DNA from: Aldehydirespirator sp965116865
Lineage (GTDB): Bacteria; Actinomycetota; Acidimicrobiia; Acidimicrobiales; Aldehydirespiratoraceae
Length of the DNA: 64,000 bases
Assembly: GCA_965116865.1 (NCBI GenBank)
Contig: OZ220727.1
Coordinates: forward strand, 3,100,001 to 3,164,000
Reading direction: 5' to 3'
Each line of letters starts with the position of its first letter. Within the stretch, counting starts at the first letter, position 1. The notes under the pieces are model-generated. The model worked only from the letters and a program-made list of their open reading frames with translations. It did not search any database and was not told the DNA's origin. A program made the position numbers and the translations under genes. Shown one piece after another: positions 9,245 to 18,262 of this stretch.

Positions 9245-10429
9245 TCAGATGCCGCGGTAGCGCTCGTCGCGCATGTCGAAGGCGATCTTGACCCCGCCGC
9301 GCCGGCCGGCTTCGGTGGCGTGGCCCAGCGCGTCGGCGTAGCGGTCGAGCGGGTAGAGGGCCGAGACGAGCCGGTCGAAGGCGACCTTGCCTGCCAGCTC
9401 TACGGCAAGCTCGAAGCTGGTTGTGAGCCGGCCGTCGGGCCGGACCTCGGTTCCGTACGCGTAACACCCCACCAGTTCGGTCTCACGATGCCAGAGGCCG
9501 GTCAGCTCCGCAGTCACCGTGGCCGGCATCCCCAGCATCAGTACCCGGCCACGCGGCCGGCACAGCGACAGCGCCTCGGCCAAGGACGCTGACGAGCCCA
9601 CCGCGTCGATGACCACGTCGGCGCCCCCCGAGAGGTGGTCGCCGATCATGAACGACTTGGTGGCCCGGCGCACAGCTCGCTTCAACTCTCCGGGATCGAC
9701 CGCCAAGTCGGCGCCGAGTTCCAGAGCGAGGGAGCGCTGGGTGGAGTAGCGGGCGCCTGTCAGGATGGAGGCGGGCTCGGTCAGTGCCCGCAGCGCGGCC
9801 ACTGCCGTCAGGCCCATGGTCCCGGCCCCGACCACGGCCACGGTGTCGCCCGGCCGCGTGCCGGACCGCAGCGCGGCATGCACGCCGCACGCCAACGGCT
9901 CGATCATCACAGCGAGCTCGTCGCTCATCCAGTCCGGGACGTCGTGCAGCTGCGAGTCGTGGGCCACCAGCTCGGTGGACCACCCGCCGCCGGTGGAGCG
10001 GCAGAAGCCGGTCTGGAGCCCAGGCTTGAGATGGCCGCTCATCAGGTGGCGGTAGTCGTCGCCGTCGCCGGGCGCGGCTCCCGGACATGGCAGATCGAAG
10101 CCCCGTGCGGCGTGGCCCAGCACCGGTTCGATGATCACCCGGCGCCCAGCCGCAGTGTCTGCCACGATCTCATGGCCGGGAATGAACGGGAACGAGACAT
10201 AGTCCTCGAAATAGCGCGACGACCGACCGTCGATCGTGGCCAGGTCAGACCCGCAGATGCCGGTGAGCCGCGGATAGACGCGCTGCCAGCCCTCGCTGGG
10301 AAGGTCGGGCGGGTCGCTGTCGATCAGCTTGAGCGGTCCCCAAGCGGCCCCCGCTCCGGGACGCAGCCGCGACGCCACGGCAGCGGCCGCGTAGCGAGCT
10401 TCGTTGCGTGAGAAGCGCAGCGCCTTCAC
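9245..10429 (-). CDS. Zinc-type alcohol dehydrogenase-like oxidoreductase (MDR superfamily)
   Basis: NAD(P)-dependent medium-chain dehydrogenase, 394 residues from GTG at 10429 (VKALRFSRNEARY, a normal MDR beginning; the frame stays open to 10552). The catalytic zinc ligands are suggested by TGICGSDL and the GHE motif in FIPGHEIV. The coenzyme-binding Rossmann motif is VVGAGTMGLTAVAAL. The four-cysteine structural zinc cluster of classical alcohol dehydrogenases is absent, and an unusual segment (about residues 105-150, with GDGDDYRHLMSGHLKPG) replaces it. Substrate unknown. It is transcribed divergently from the WXG100/FtsK genes and convergently with proX. Confidence 0.85.
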   Translation of the reverse strand: MKALRFSRNEARYAAAAVASRLRPGAGAAWGPLKLIDSDPPDLPSEGWQRVYPRLTGICGSDLATIDGRSSRYFEDYVSFPFIPGHEIVADTAAGRRVIIEPVLGHAARGFDLPCPGAAPGDGDDYRHLMSGHLKPGLQTGFCRSTGGGWSTELVAHDSQLHDVPDWMSDELAVMIEPLACGVHAALRSGTRPGDTVAVVGAGTMGLTAVAALRALTEPASILTGARYSTQRSLALELGADLAVDPGELKRAVRRATKSFMIGDHLSGGADVVIDAVGSSASLAEALSLCRPRGRVLMLGMPATVTAELTGLWHRETELVGCYAYGTEVRPDGRLTTSFELAVELAGKVAFDRLVSALYPLDRYADALGHATEAGRRGGVKIAFDMRDERYRGI

Positions 10430-10662
10430 GGGCAGGGATCGTAGCGAGATCGGGATGGTCGTGACGAGGAGCCGACGCCCTGCGTGGTGAGGGTGACAGG
10501 GCGGCCACTGCATCAGTGTCCAGGCTCTTGCCAGAGTAGTGAGATATTTCAAATTATTCTGTTCTGTTTGGGTTGTTTATATTGCTTTAGCCTGCCATGA
10601 TGGTATGGCAATCATATGAGACAGCACAAAAAGCTTGTGTTGTCAACCAAAGGAGGATGCAA
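10430..10662. promoter_or_regulatory. AT-rich divergent promoter region
   Basis: A 233-bp intergenic stretch between the minus-strand dehydrogenase and the plus-strand WXG100 gene. Its middle part (about 10540-10640) is strikingly AT-rich for this genome and contains TTATATTGC and other TATA-like hexamers. It must contain both promoters, but their exact positions are not determinable by eye. Confidence 0.45.
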
Positions 10663-10938
10663 ATGGCTGGCGACATGCTGATGATGTCCAAGTCGCAGAT
10701 GGAACAGCTCGCGGTGATCTTCGCCCGGCAGAAGGAGACGGCCGAGGGGGTGATCAGCGCGATAGGGGCCGGGATTGAAGGCACCATGTGGCAGGGAGCG
10801 AGAGCCGACCGATTCCGGCAGCTATGGGAGACGGAGTTCCGGCCCAACCTCCGGGCGCTCTGCGACGCGCTCGGCGAGCACTCGACGTTCATTTCGGCGG
10901 AGCTCCAGGCCGGAGTCAGCGCGCTCGACACCGTCTAG
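10663..10938 (+). CDS. WXG100 family (ESAT-6-like) protein
   Basis: A 91-residue helical-hairpin protein of the type VII secretion substrate class. ATG at 10663 follows a strong AGGAGG; an in-frame ATG at 10597 would add 22 unrelated residues and lacks such a site. The turn motif is MWQGARADRF (W-x-G), centred between two amphipathic helices, and the length matches the family. It lies 57 bp upstream of an FHA-FtsK/EccC-type ATPase, the classical partner. No second WXG100 gene is seen, so it may act as a homodimer. The C-terminal YxxxD/E export signal is not evident (tail AELQAGVSALDTV). Confidence 0.88.
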   Translation: MAGDMLMMSKSQMEQLAVIFARQKETAEGVISAIGAGIEGTMWQGARADRFRQLWETEFRPNLRALCDALGEHSTFISAELQAGVSALDTV

Positions 10939-10995
10939 CCGCAGCGCCGGCTGCCGGGACCGCCGCACACTGCTCGGCAGAGAAGAGGGATCCTG

Positions 10996-13900
10996 GTGCG
11001 GATCCGGCATCGACGCGACGGCGTGGAGCACACGGTGGAGATCGACTCCTGCCTCGACGGCTTCACAGTGGCGGATCTCGCTGCGGCGCTCGAGGGCTTC
11101 ACAGCGGCGGATCTCGCCGGAACGGCTGGCGGCGGGGTGGGTTGTGCCGACGGCGAGGTCGGTGTCGCCGGGGTGCTCGATGACGGGTTGAAGCAAACCG
11201 GCGACGGCAGTGGGCACGGCCTGAGAATCGACGGGTGCCGGCACGGGCCGGAGACGCCGTTGGAGTCGGTACCGATCTGGGAGGGGGCGCTGCTCGAGGT
11301 TGCTCCCGAATGCGAGCAGCCTCCCTCCCAGTCACAGCAGGGGCAGGACAGCCGGCCGAGCCGTCGGGCCACGCTCGCTGTGACCGGGGGGCTCCGAGCC
11401 GGTGGCCGTCTCGTCCCGCCCGCGTCCGACGACTGGGTGACCGGCCGGTCACCTGAGTGCGATCTGGTGCTCGATGACCCCACCGTGTCCCGGCGGCACG
11501 CCCGCGTGACGGCGAGCGAGGCTGGCGGGCGGTCCATGATCAGCGACCTCGGCTCCCGCAACGGCACGGTCGTGGCCGGCCGCGCTGTGACCGGGCAGGC
11601 CAGGATCCCGGTCCGGGCCACGGTCCGCCTGGGCGCCACATGCCTGCAGTGGCGGGTCCCGGTCGACGATGCCCCTGCGGCCGTGCGGGCCGGGCTCGGC
11701 GCGAAGGCGGGACGGATTCCGTTCAATCGTCCGCCCCGCCGTCGGCCGCCGACGACCCCCGTCCCGCTGCGAGTGCCGGCGGAGCCCCCGGCCCGACCCG
11801 AGTCCGAGCCTCTGTCATGGGCCGGAATCGTGCTGCCCGCCGCGGCCGGGCTCGCGCTGGCCGTGGTGTGGAGCCCCTTCATGGCCGTGTTCGCGGCTCT
11901 CGGTCCGCTGATCACCGTGGGCACTTGGATCGAGCGCCGCCGCCGGGCCGACCGCAACCACCGGCGGGCCTGCGGCGATGCGGCCCGGAGGGTTGAGAAC
12001 TTCGTCAGACTGCTGCCTGCGGCGCGCTCCGCCGAGCGCCGCAGGCGCATCGCGCTCGTGCCCGATCTGGCCGAACTGGTCCGCCGTGCAGAGACACCGT
12101 CGCTGCGCTGCTGGGAGCGCCGCAGCGACGACCCCGACGCCATGCGTCTCGGTGTCGGCATCGCGGAGGTGCCTTACACGCCGCCGTTGGAAGTGGACGG
12201 GGGCGGGCAGGCGGCGGCGGACGCTCTCGAGGCCCTCCACGGGTCCGGTCCCCTGGCCGACGTGCCGATAGTGGTGACTCTGCGGCCCGGCGAGGTCGTG
12301 GGTGTGGTCGGGTCGCCGCAGGCCGCCCGGTCCGTGGCCCGCGGCCTCGTCCTGCAGGCCGCGGTGCTTCACGGCCCGGCCGACCTGGCTGTCGCGGGGC
12401 TGGCGCCCGGACTGGCCACTGAATGGTCGTGGCTGGGCTGGCTTCCCCACACCGTCGACGTCGGAGGCGAGCCGGCAGCGCTGGTGGCCACCGAGTCTGC
12501 CGCCGCGGCCGCGGCTGCGGAAGCCGCCGCCGCGAGCACCGGCCACCGGACGCTGCTGGCCGTCATCGACGGCGTGGAGACGCTCACGGGCCGCTCGGCG
12601 CCGGGCCGGGCGGTGCTCAGCCTGGAGCAGTGCGCCGGGATCGTGATCACGAGCGACGTCTGCGACCTGCCCTCCACCTGCACCACCATCGTGGACGTCG
12701 ATCACGGCTTCGGCGGGTTGACCCTGGTCGATCCCCGGTCGTCGGCGGTGATGGGTCCGATGGTGGCGTGGGGCGTCACCGTTGCGACCGCCACCGGCGC
12801 GGCAGCCCGCCTGGCCCGGCTGGACGACCCCGAGTTGCGGGCTTCGACAGCCAACCTCCCCGACTCGATGTCGCTGCTGGACCTCCTCGGAGGCGAGCCG
12901 ACTCCGCAGACGGTGAAGAGCCGGTGGGCCGCCGCGTGCGGCACGGACGACCTGCGGGCACCCATCGGAGCGACCGCCGACGGGCCGCTGGTGCTCGACT
13001 TGGTGGCCGACGGCCCCCACCTGCTCGTCGGGGGCACGACCGGCTCGGGCAAGTCCGAACTTCTGCGGTCCATGGTGGCCGGCCTGGCCATGTCCGCCGA
13101 TCCCGACCATCTTGCCTTCGTCCTCATCGACTACAAGGGCGGCGCCGCCTTCGACCGTTGCGCGGAGATGCCCCATGTGGCCGGGATGGTCACCGACCTC
13201 GACGACCGTCTCGCCGAGCGGGCGCTGATGTGCCTGGAGGCCGAACTGCGCCACCGCGAGGAGCGTCTGCGTGCCGCGGGCGCCGAGGACTTGGCCGCAT
13301 TCCGGGCGTTCCAGGCCCGAGCCGGCGACACGCTCGGCGATCCCCTGCCCCGGCTGGTCGTCGTGGTGGACGAGTTTGCCACGCTGGCCGCGGAGCTGCC
13401 CGAGTTCCTCCGCTCGCTGGTCGGGATCGCGCAGCGGGGCCGCAGCCTCGGTGTCCACATGGTGCTGGCCACCCAGCGGCCGGCCGGGGTGGTGACCGAC
13501 GACATCAGAGCCAACACCTCGTGCCGGATCGCTCTGCGGGTGACCGACCGCCACGACTCCAACGACGTGATCGACTCGCCCGACGCGGCCAGGATCCCAC
13601 GCCAGCGGCCCGGCCGAGCGATGGCCCGCTTCGGGCCGGGAGAGCTCGTAGCGTTCCAGTCGGCACTCGTGACCGGCAGCACTCCCCGAGGCTCGACCGG
13701 CTTGCGGGTCGGACCGGTCGGAGCGTTCGCCGTCGCCGTCGCCGCCTCCGGCGACCAGCGCAGCGATCTTGACTCGCTGGTGGAGGCCGTCCGGGCGGCC
13801 CATCGCTGCCTCGGGGGCGCCGCTCCTCGCCCGCCGTGGCCGACACCCCTCCCCGGCGAGGTCGCCGCCGCCCGGCTCGCCGAGGCGGCCGGCCCGGCCC

Positions 13901-15288
13901 GGCCCGCCGCATGGCTGGTTGACGACCCCGCCCGGCAGCGGCAGTTCCCCGGCGGATGGCAGCCGGCCGACGGCCACCTGGCGGTCGTCGGCGGTCCCGG
14001 GTCGGGCACGACCACTACCCTGGCCGCGGTCGCCCTCGACCTCTGCCGCACCCGCAGTCCCGACGAGTTGCACGTCTACGCGCTCGACCTCGACGCCGGC
14101 ACGTTGTCGGCGCTCGGCAGACTCCCCCACGTCGGCGCGGTGGTCGTCCCGCCGGAAGGGGATCGGCGGACCCGCCTGCTGCGCCTCCTCGACGACGAGG
14201 TCGCCGCCCGTCGAGCCGGGGGAAGGTCGGAGCGGCCGGCCGAGATCGTGCTGCTGGTGGACGATCTCGCCGGGCTGGCCCGCGCCCACGACCCGGTGCG
14301 CGAGCCCGAGCCCCACGACCGGTTCGCCCGTGTCTGGGGCGACGGACCCGCGGTGGGGGTGCGGGTGGCGGTCAGCGTCGGCCGGGCCGCCGACCTTCCC
14401 CCCGATCTGGCCGCCTCCGCCGGCGTGGTTCTCGTCCACGCCACCTCCGACTCCGGCGACGGCCTGCGTTTCGGGCTGAAGCAGCCCACCGCACATCTCG
14501 TTCCGGGCCGGGCTGTCAAAGCCGGCGACGGCCTGGAGCTCCATGTCGCGCGCCCTGCCGACGGTGACTTGGCCGCAGCCGCGGCCGCGCTGGCGGCGCA
14601 GACCCCGTCGCCGACGCGCGAACCGGAGCGGGTCGGGTCCCTGCCCCAGCACATCGGCCTGCAGGACTTGCCCGTGGGCGCGCAAGTCGAGGATCGGTGC
14701 ATCCGCGTCCGTTTCGCGGTCAGCGACCTCGACCTCGAACCGGCCGGGCTCACGCTCCACGACGGAGAGCACGCTCTGGTGCTGGGACCTCCCCGCACCG
14801 GACGCACCAACGCTTTGGCAGCGATCGGCGCTGCCGCTCTTACGGCCGGGGCGCAGGTGGTGGTCGTGGCCGACCGGCCCGGCAGGCTGTCGGCTGTGCT
14901 GGGAGTGGATGCGGTGCCGCCCGGCTCGCTCTCTGAACCTGTCGGCGGGGAGGTTCGCCGCCTGCTGCTGGTGGACGACGCCGATCGGATCGACGACTCC
15001 GCGGGACAGCTCGCTGCCATCGTGGATGCGGCTTCGGGCCGCAGCCATCTGGTGGTCTCGACGACGGCCGACCGGCTCCGCTCGTCCTACGGCAGCTGGC
15101 TCCATGAGATGAGGTCGTGCCGCACCGGTGTGTTGTTCCGGCCCGGACCGCTCGACGCCGACCTGCTGGGCGCGTCCGTGCCCGCCCGCCTGTCGCCGGC
15201 GCCGCTGCCGGGACGGTGCCTCGTCATCGCCGACGGCGCAGGCGAGGTGATGCAGGTGGCGCTCGCGGCTGCTCGCGCTGGTGGGTAG
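10996..15288 (+). CDS. eccC: FHA domain-FtsK/SpoIIIE (EccC-like) type VII secretion ATPase
   Basis: A 1430-residue membrane ATPase expected to bind WXG100 substrates and drive export. GTG start at 10996. Domains in order: N-terminal region with a duplicated 12-residue segment (GFTVADLAAALE / GFTAADLAG); FHA domain about residues 135-205 (GRSPECDL, SRRHARV, DLGSRNGTV); two membrane helices about 275-320; three FtsK-like ATPase domains. The first has intact Walker A (GGTTGSGKSE) and Walker B (LVVVVDEFATL). In the second and third the P-loop lysine is lost (GGPGSGTTTT and GPPRTGRTN), so probably only the first hydrolyses ATP. Fusion of FHA and EccC suggests phospho-threonine control. The other Ecc genes are not nearby. 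The end of the gene is the source of the 60-bp tandem array that follows. Confidence 0.9.
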   Translation: MRIRHRRDGVEHTVEIDSCLDGFTVADLAAALEGFTAADLAGTAGGGVGCADGEVGVAGVLDDGLKQTGDGSGHGLRIDGCRHGPETPLESVPIWEGALLEVAPECEQPPSQSQQGQDSRPSRRATLAVTGGLRAGGRLVPPASDDWVTGRSPECDLVLDDPTVSRRHARVTASEAGGRSMISDLGSRNGTVVAGRAVTGQARIPVRATVRLGATCLQWRVPVDDAPAAVRAGLGAKAGRIPFNRPPRRRPPTTPVPLRVPAEPPARPESEPLSWAGIVLPAAAGLALAVVWSPFMAVFAALGPLITVGTWIERRRRADRNHRRACGDAARRVENFVRLLPAARSAERRRRIALVPDLAELVRRAETPSLRCWERRSDDPDAMRLGVGIAEVPYTPPLEVDGGGQAAADALEALHGSGPLADVPIVVTLRPGEVVGVVGSPQAARSVARGLVLQAAVLHGPADLAVAGLAPGLATEWSWLGWLPHTVDVGGEPAALVATESAAAAAAAEAAAASTGHRTLLAVIDGVETLTGRSAPGRAVLSLEQCAGIVITSDVCDLPSTCTTIVDVDHGFGGLTLVDPRSSAVMGPMVAWGVTVATATGAAARLARLDDPELRASTANLPDSMSLLDLLGGEPTPQTVKSRWAAACGTDDLRAPIGATADGPLVLDLVADGPHLLVGGTTGSGKSELLRSMVAGLAMSADPDHLAFVLIDYKGGAAFDRCAEMPHVAGMVTDLDDRLAERALMCLEAELRHREERLRAAGAEDLAAFRAFQARAGDTLGDPLPRLVVVVDEFATLAAELPEFLRSLVGIAQRGRSLGVHMVLATQRPAGVVTDDIRANTSCRIALRVTDRHDSNDVIDSPDAARIPRQRPGRAMARFGPGELVAFQSALVTGSTPRGSTGLRVGPVGAFAVAVAASGDQRSDLDSLVEAVRAAHRCLGGAAPRPPWPTPLPGEVAAARLAEAAGPARPAAWLVDDPARQRQFPGGWQPADGHLAVVGGPGSGTTTTLAAVALDLCRTRSPDELHVYALDLDAGTLSALGRLPHVGAVVVPPEGDRRTRLLRLLDDEVAARRAGGRSERPAEIVLLVDDLAGLARAHDPVREPEPHDRFARVWGDGPAVGVRVAVSVGRAADLPPDLAASAGVVLVHATSDSGDGLRFGLKQPTAHLVPGRAVKAGDGLELHVARPADGDLAAAAAALAAQTPSPTREPERVGSLPQHIGLQDLPVGAQVEDRCIRVRFAVSDLDLEPAGLTLHDGEHALVLGPPRTGRTNALAAIGAAALTAGAQVVVVADRPGRLSAVLGVDAVPPGSLSEPVGGEVRRLLLVDDADRIDDSAGQLAAIVDAASGRSHLVVSTTADRLRSSYGSWLHEMRSCRTGVLFRPGPLDADLLGASVPARLSPAPLPGRCLVIADGAGEVMQVALAAARAGG

Positions 15289-15528
15289 CGTCGCGGTCTG
15301 CGAGTGGCTGGTTGGCGTTCGCTCGCGGTTGTTTGTGTTGGTGGGTAGCGTCGCGGTCTGCGAGTGGCTGGTTGGCGTTCGCTCGCGGTTGTTTGTGTTG
15401 GTGGGTAGCGTCGCGGTCTGCGAGTGGCTGGTTGGCGTTCGCTCGCGGTTGTTTGTGTTGGTGGGTAGCGTCGCGGTCTGCGAGTGGCTGGTTGGCGTTC
15501 GCTCGCGGTTGTTTGTGTTGGTGGGTAG
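15289..15528. repeat. 60-bp tandem array (4 units) after eccC
   Basis: Four perfect 60-bp units lie immediately after the eccC stop codon. Each unit ends in GTTGGTGGGTAG, a diverged copy of the last eccC codons and its TAG, so the array repeats the gene end plus about 30 bp of spacer. Each unit also contains GCGAG...CTCGC, a short inverted repeat. The array separates eccC from the enoyl-CoA hydratase gene by about 280 bp. Confidence 0.95.
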
Positions 15529-15566
15529 CGTCGTGGCTTCGCCGGCCGAGCATCCTGGGAGCACCG

Positions 15567-16361
15567 TTGCCGCATCCGAACGTCCGCATCGAGTCCGCTG
15601 GGGCCGTCACCACTGTCACCGTCGACCGGCCCCGGCGCAAGAACGCCTGCACCCCCGAGATGTGGGCCGCGCTTCGGCACGGGTTCCGCGACATCGCCGA
15701 GTCCCGTGCCAGGGTCGTGGTCCTGACCGGGGCCGGGGGAGACTTCTGCGCCGGCGCGGACGTCGGCTCCGGTGACGGCAAGTTCGTCGACGACGACGAG
15801 CCGCCCCGGCACCGTGTCGACCAGATGCGCGACATCGCCGACACGGTGATGGCCGTACACGACTGCCCCCGCCCGGTGATCGCCAGGGTCGACGGGACGG
15901 CCGTCGGCGCCGGGTTCGGCATGGCGCTGGCCGCCGACATGGTGTGGTGCTCGGAGCGGGCCCGGTTCTCGCTGATCTTCGCTCGCCGGGGTCTGAGCCT
16001 CGACTTCGGCACGTCGTGGCTGCTGCCCAAACGGATCGGGCTGCACGAGGCCAAGCGTCTGGCCTTCACCGGAGACGTCATCGGCGCGTCCCGGGCTGCC
16101 GAGCTCGGCATCGTCAACGAGGTGGTCCCGGTCGAGGAGCTCGACGCGGCGGTGGACGAGATGGCGGCCGCCCTCGCGGCCGGCCCGCCCATCGCGCTGG
16201 CCAACTCCAAGCGCTGCCTGAACAACGCCTCCAACATCTCGCTGTTCCAGGCGCTGGAGGCTGAGGCCCTAGGCCAGGGCGTCAACCTCGCCACCCGCGA
16301 CGCCAAGGAGGCCATGCGGGCCTTCATGGAGAAGCGCGACCCCGCATTCGAAGGCTGGTGA
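15567..16361 (+). CDS. Enoyl-CoA hydratase/isomerase family protein
   Basis: Crotonase-fold enzyme, 264 residues, probably acting on acyl-CoA thioesters in beta-oxidation or a related degradation route. The TTG start at 15567 (LPHPNVRIESAG) is preceded by GGGAG five bases upstream; the frame extends back through the tandem array but that part is repeat-derived. The oxyanion-hole motifs are GAGGDFCAGADV and ARVDGTAVGAGFGMALAADM. The catalytic Glu position of typical hydratases is not clear (ARRGLSLDFGTSWLLPK), so isomerase or another crotonase activity is possible. No neighbouring beta-oxidation genes. Confidence 0.88.
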   Translation: MPHPNVRIESAGAVTTVTVDRPRRKNACTPEMWAALRHGFRDIAESRARVVVLTGAGGDFCAGADVGSGDGKFVDDDEPPRHRVDQMRDIADTVMAVHDCPRPVIARVDGTAVGAGFGMALAADMVWCSERARFSLIFARRGLSLDFGTSWLLPKRIGLHEAKRLAFTGDVIGASRAAELGIVNEVVPVEELDAAVDEMAAALAAGPPIALANSKRCLNNASNISLFQALEAEALGQGVNLATRDAKEAMRAFMEKRDPAFEGW

Positions 16362-16520
16362 CTCCGCCCGCTCAAGGACCGGCGAAGCCTTGGACCGGGC
16401 CCGGGACTCCGTCGTCATTCGAGAACTGGCTAGTGGTCCGTCGCTGAAATGATCGGGGCGTCCGGAGCGCTCCCAAGCAGGGTCTCGGTCCTGCTGCGCT
16501 GCCCTAGCCATTTCTACGAC

Positions 16521-17695
16521 ACAGCACTAGTGCATGCTCGCGGTAGTCATATGGCTGTGTTAGGGTCGGGTTATGACTGTTCCTAGGACTTTGAAGGTGT
16601 GCGAGGCTGATCGGGCGGTGCTGGAGGCGCGGGTGGCTGCGTCGACGACGCCGCGGCGGGATTGGCAGCGTGCCAAGGTGGTGCTGATGGCCGCTGAGGG
16701 GCTGTCGTCTCCGGTGATCGGCAAGGCGGTGGGCCTGAACCGCAACCAGGTGGACGTGTGGCGGCGCCGCTACGGCGAGGTGGGCCTGGGCGGGCTCGCG
16801 GACCGGCCGCTCTCGGGCCGGCCGCGTGTGTATGGGCCCGCGGAGAGGCTGGCTTTGGTCAAGACGATCACGACGCGGCCCCCCGAGGCGGGCCAGCTCG
16901 GCGGGCGGCGGCTCAAGGCCCGCATGTCGATGCCCGAGGTCGGCCGGATCATGCGCGAGGACCTCGGCATCGCGATCTCGGACTCGCAGGTGTGGCGGAT
17001 CTGCACCTCGATGGGCCTCAAGCCGTGGCAGGTGCGCTCGTGGATGACCTCCCATGACCCCGACTTCGACGCCGAGGCCGCCGACGTCTGCGGGCTGTAC
17101 CTCGACCCGCCGGACAACTGGGCGGTGTTCAGCGTCGACGAGAAGACCGGCATACAGGCCAAGAGCCGCGTCGGCGCGACCCGCCCGGCGCGGCCCGCCG
17201 ACGGCGCCGCCGCCGGGCGGGTCGCCCGACAGGAGTTCGAGTACCGCCGCCACGGCACCAAGGCACTGTTCGCCGCGTTCGAGTGCGCCACCGGCGAAGT
17301 CGTCGCCGCGCCCACAGACTCGGTCCGCTCGGACAACTTCGTGGCGTTCCTCGCCGAGCTGGACTCCATGGTGCCCGCCCACCTCGAGCTGCACTGCATC
17401 GTCGACAACCTCGCCACCCACTCCACCGCCGCCGTCGAGGAGTTCCTCGACGGCCACCACCGCGTGTTCCTGCACCGCACCCCCACCCACGCATCCTGGC
17501 TCAACCAGATCGAGATGTGGTTCTCCATCCTCACCCGACAACTCCTCGACACAGCCGAGTTCGCCCACACCAGCGACCTCGCCGGAGCCATCCTCGACTA
17601 CATCGACGACTACAACAACCAGGCCAAACCCTTCAAATGGACCTACCACCCAAACCAACAGCCACAGAACTTACGCGCGTGACCACTAGTGTTGT
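16521..17695 (+). mobile_element. IS630-family insertion sequence, apparently intact
   Basis: Element of about 1175 bp. The left end ACAGCACTAGTG (16521-16532) and right end CACTAGTGTTGT (17684-17695) are near-perfect inverted repeats, and similarity continues inward (GCATGCTCGCG against the complement of CGCGCGTGACC). The single transposase gene is complete. The adjoining segment 16429-16520 (CTAGTGGTCCGTCGCTGAAA) has GACCACTAG-complementary sequence and may be an older insertion-sequence end. Immediately to the right lies a degraded relative sharing the CACTAGTG end. Confidence 0.85.
16573..17682 (+). CDS. IS630 family transposase
   Basis: A 369-residue DDE transposase from ATG at 16573. 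N-terminal helix-turn-helix DNA-binding region (GLSSPVIGKAVGLNRNQVDVW), then the catalytic triad: first Asp in FSVDEKTGIQ, second Asp in CIVDNLATHS, Glu in NQIEMWFS, with spacing typical of IS630 (D-D-E, 34-35 residues between the last two). No frameshift or internal stop, so likely functional. It fills almost the whole element between the inverted repeats. Confidence 0.95.
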   Translation: MTVPRTLKVCEADRAVLEARVAASTTPRRDWQRAKVVLMAAEGLSSPVIGKAVGLNRNQVDVWRRRYGEVGLGGLADRPLSGRPRVYGPAERLALVKTITTRPPEAGQLGGRRLKARMSMPEVGRIMREDLGIAISDSQVWRICTSMGLKPWQVRSWMTSHDPDFDAEAADVCGLYLDPPDNWAVFSVDEKTGIQAKSRVGATRPARPADGAAAGRVARQEFEYRRHGTKALFAAFECATGEVVAAPTDSVRSDNFVAFLAELDSMVPAHLELHCIVDNLATHSTAAVEEFLDGHHRVFLHRTPTHASWLNQIEMWFSILTRQLLDTAEFAHTSDLAGAILDYIDDYNNQAKPFKWTYHPNQQPQNLRA

Positions 17696-18000
17696 GAGTG
17701 GGGAATTCGTTGTAGATGTGTGGCCATGGTTTCGGGGATCTCGTCGGCGGTCTTGCGCTATGTGAAGGGTCCGGGGTTGTGGTTCCAGTCGTCGGCTCGG
17801 GCGTTGATGGAGTCTTGGAGGTCGGCGACGCTGGTGCGGGCGCCGCGGCGGAGCTGTTCGGTGGTGGGCGCTGAGTACCAGCGTTCCATGAGGTTGGTCC
17901 AGTTCGAGCAGGCAGGGGTGGAGTGGAGTTTGAAGCGGGGGCGGTGTAGCAGCCGGCGCTGTATGGGCGGAGCCTTGTGGGTGAAGGCGTTGTTCTAGGC
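17696..18000 (-). pseudogene. IS630-type transposase, C-terminal remnant
   Basis: Read on the minus strand, this encodes pieces of an IS630 transposase C-terminus (TTEQLRRGARTSVADLQ, INARADDWNHNPGPFTWRK, then ADEIPETMATHLQ) before the stop near 17700. About 210 bp are closely similar to 21250-21475 in opposite orientation, including the end sequence GAGTGGGGAATTC. The upstream part is lost or diverged into short duplications near 18000-18100 (GTGCGGGTGTTGAAATGG twice). Not the same family copy as the intact element at 16573. Confidence 0.8.
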
Positions 18001-18139
18001 GGTGCGGGTGTTGAAATGGTTGGGGCTGGCGCGAGGATCGAGGCGGGTGCTGCGGCTGGGGTGTTGTTCGAGGCGGTGCGGGTGTTGAAATGGTTGGGGT
18101 TCTCTTTGTTTGTGAGGTTCACGCTGCTGGTCACTGTCC

Positions 18140-18262
18140 GCAGCGGGCCATGGTCGGCAGGGGGCCATGGTCGGCAGAGGGCCAGGGGGCCATGGTTAGC
18201 GGGCCGTGGTCAGCAGCGGGCCACGGTAGGCAGAGGGCCACGGTCAGCGGGCCATGGTCGGG
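18140..18262. repeat. Degenerate short direct repeats
   Basis: Several imperfect copies of GCGGGCCATGGTCGGCAG and shortened derivatives, 17-30 bp apart, between the transposase remnant and the antitoxin-like gene. Seen directly; origin unknown. The repeats form the C-terminal codons of the antitoxin reading frame. Confidence 0.6.

Noticed and set aside
16429..16520. Separate small insertion sequence left of the IS630
   Set aside because: Only an end-like motif (CTAGTGGTCC) is present, with no coding capacity or matching partner, so it is mentioned only as a possible relic.
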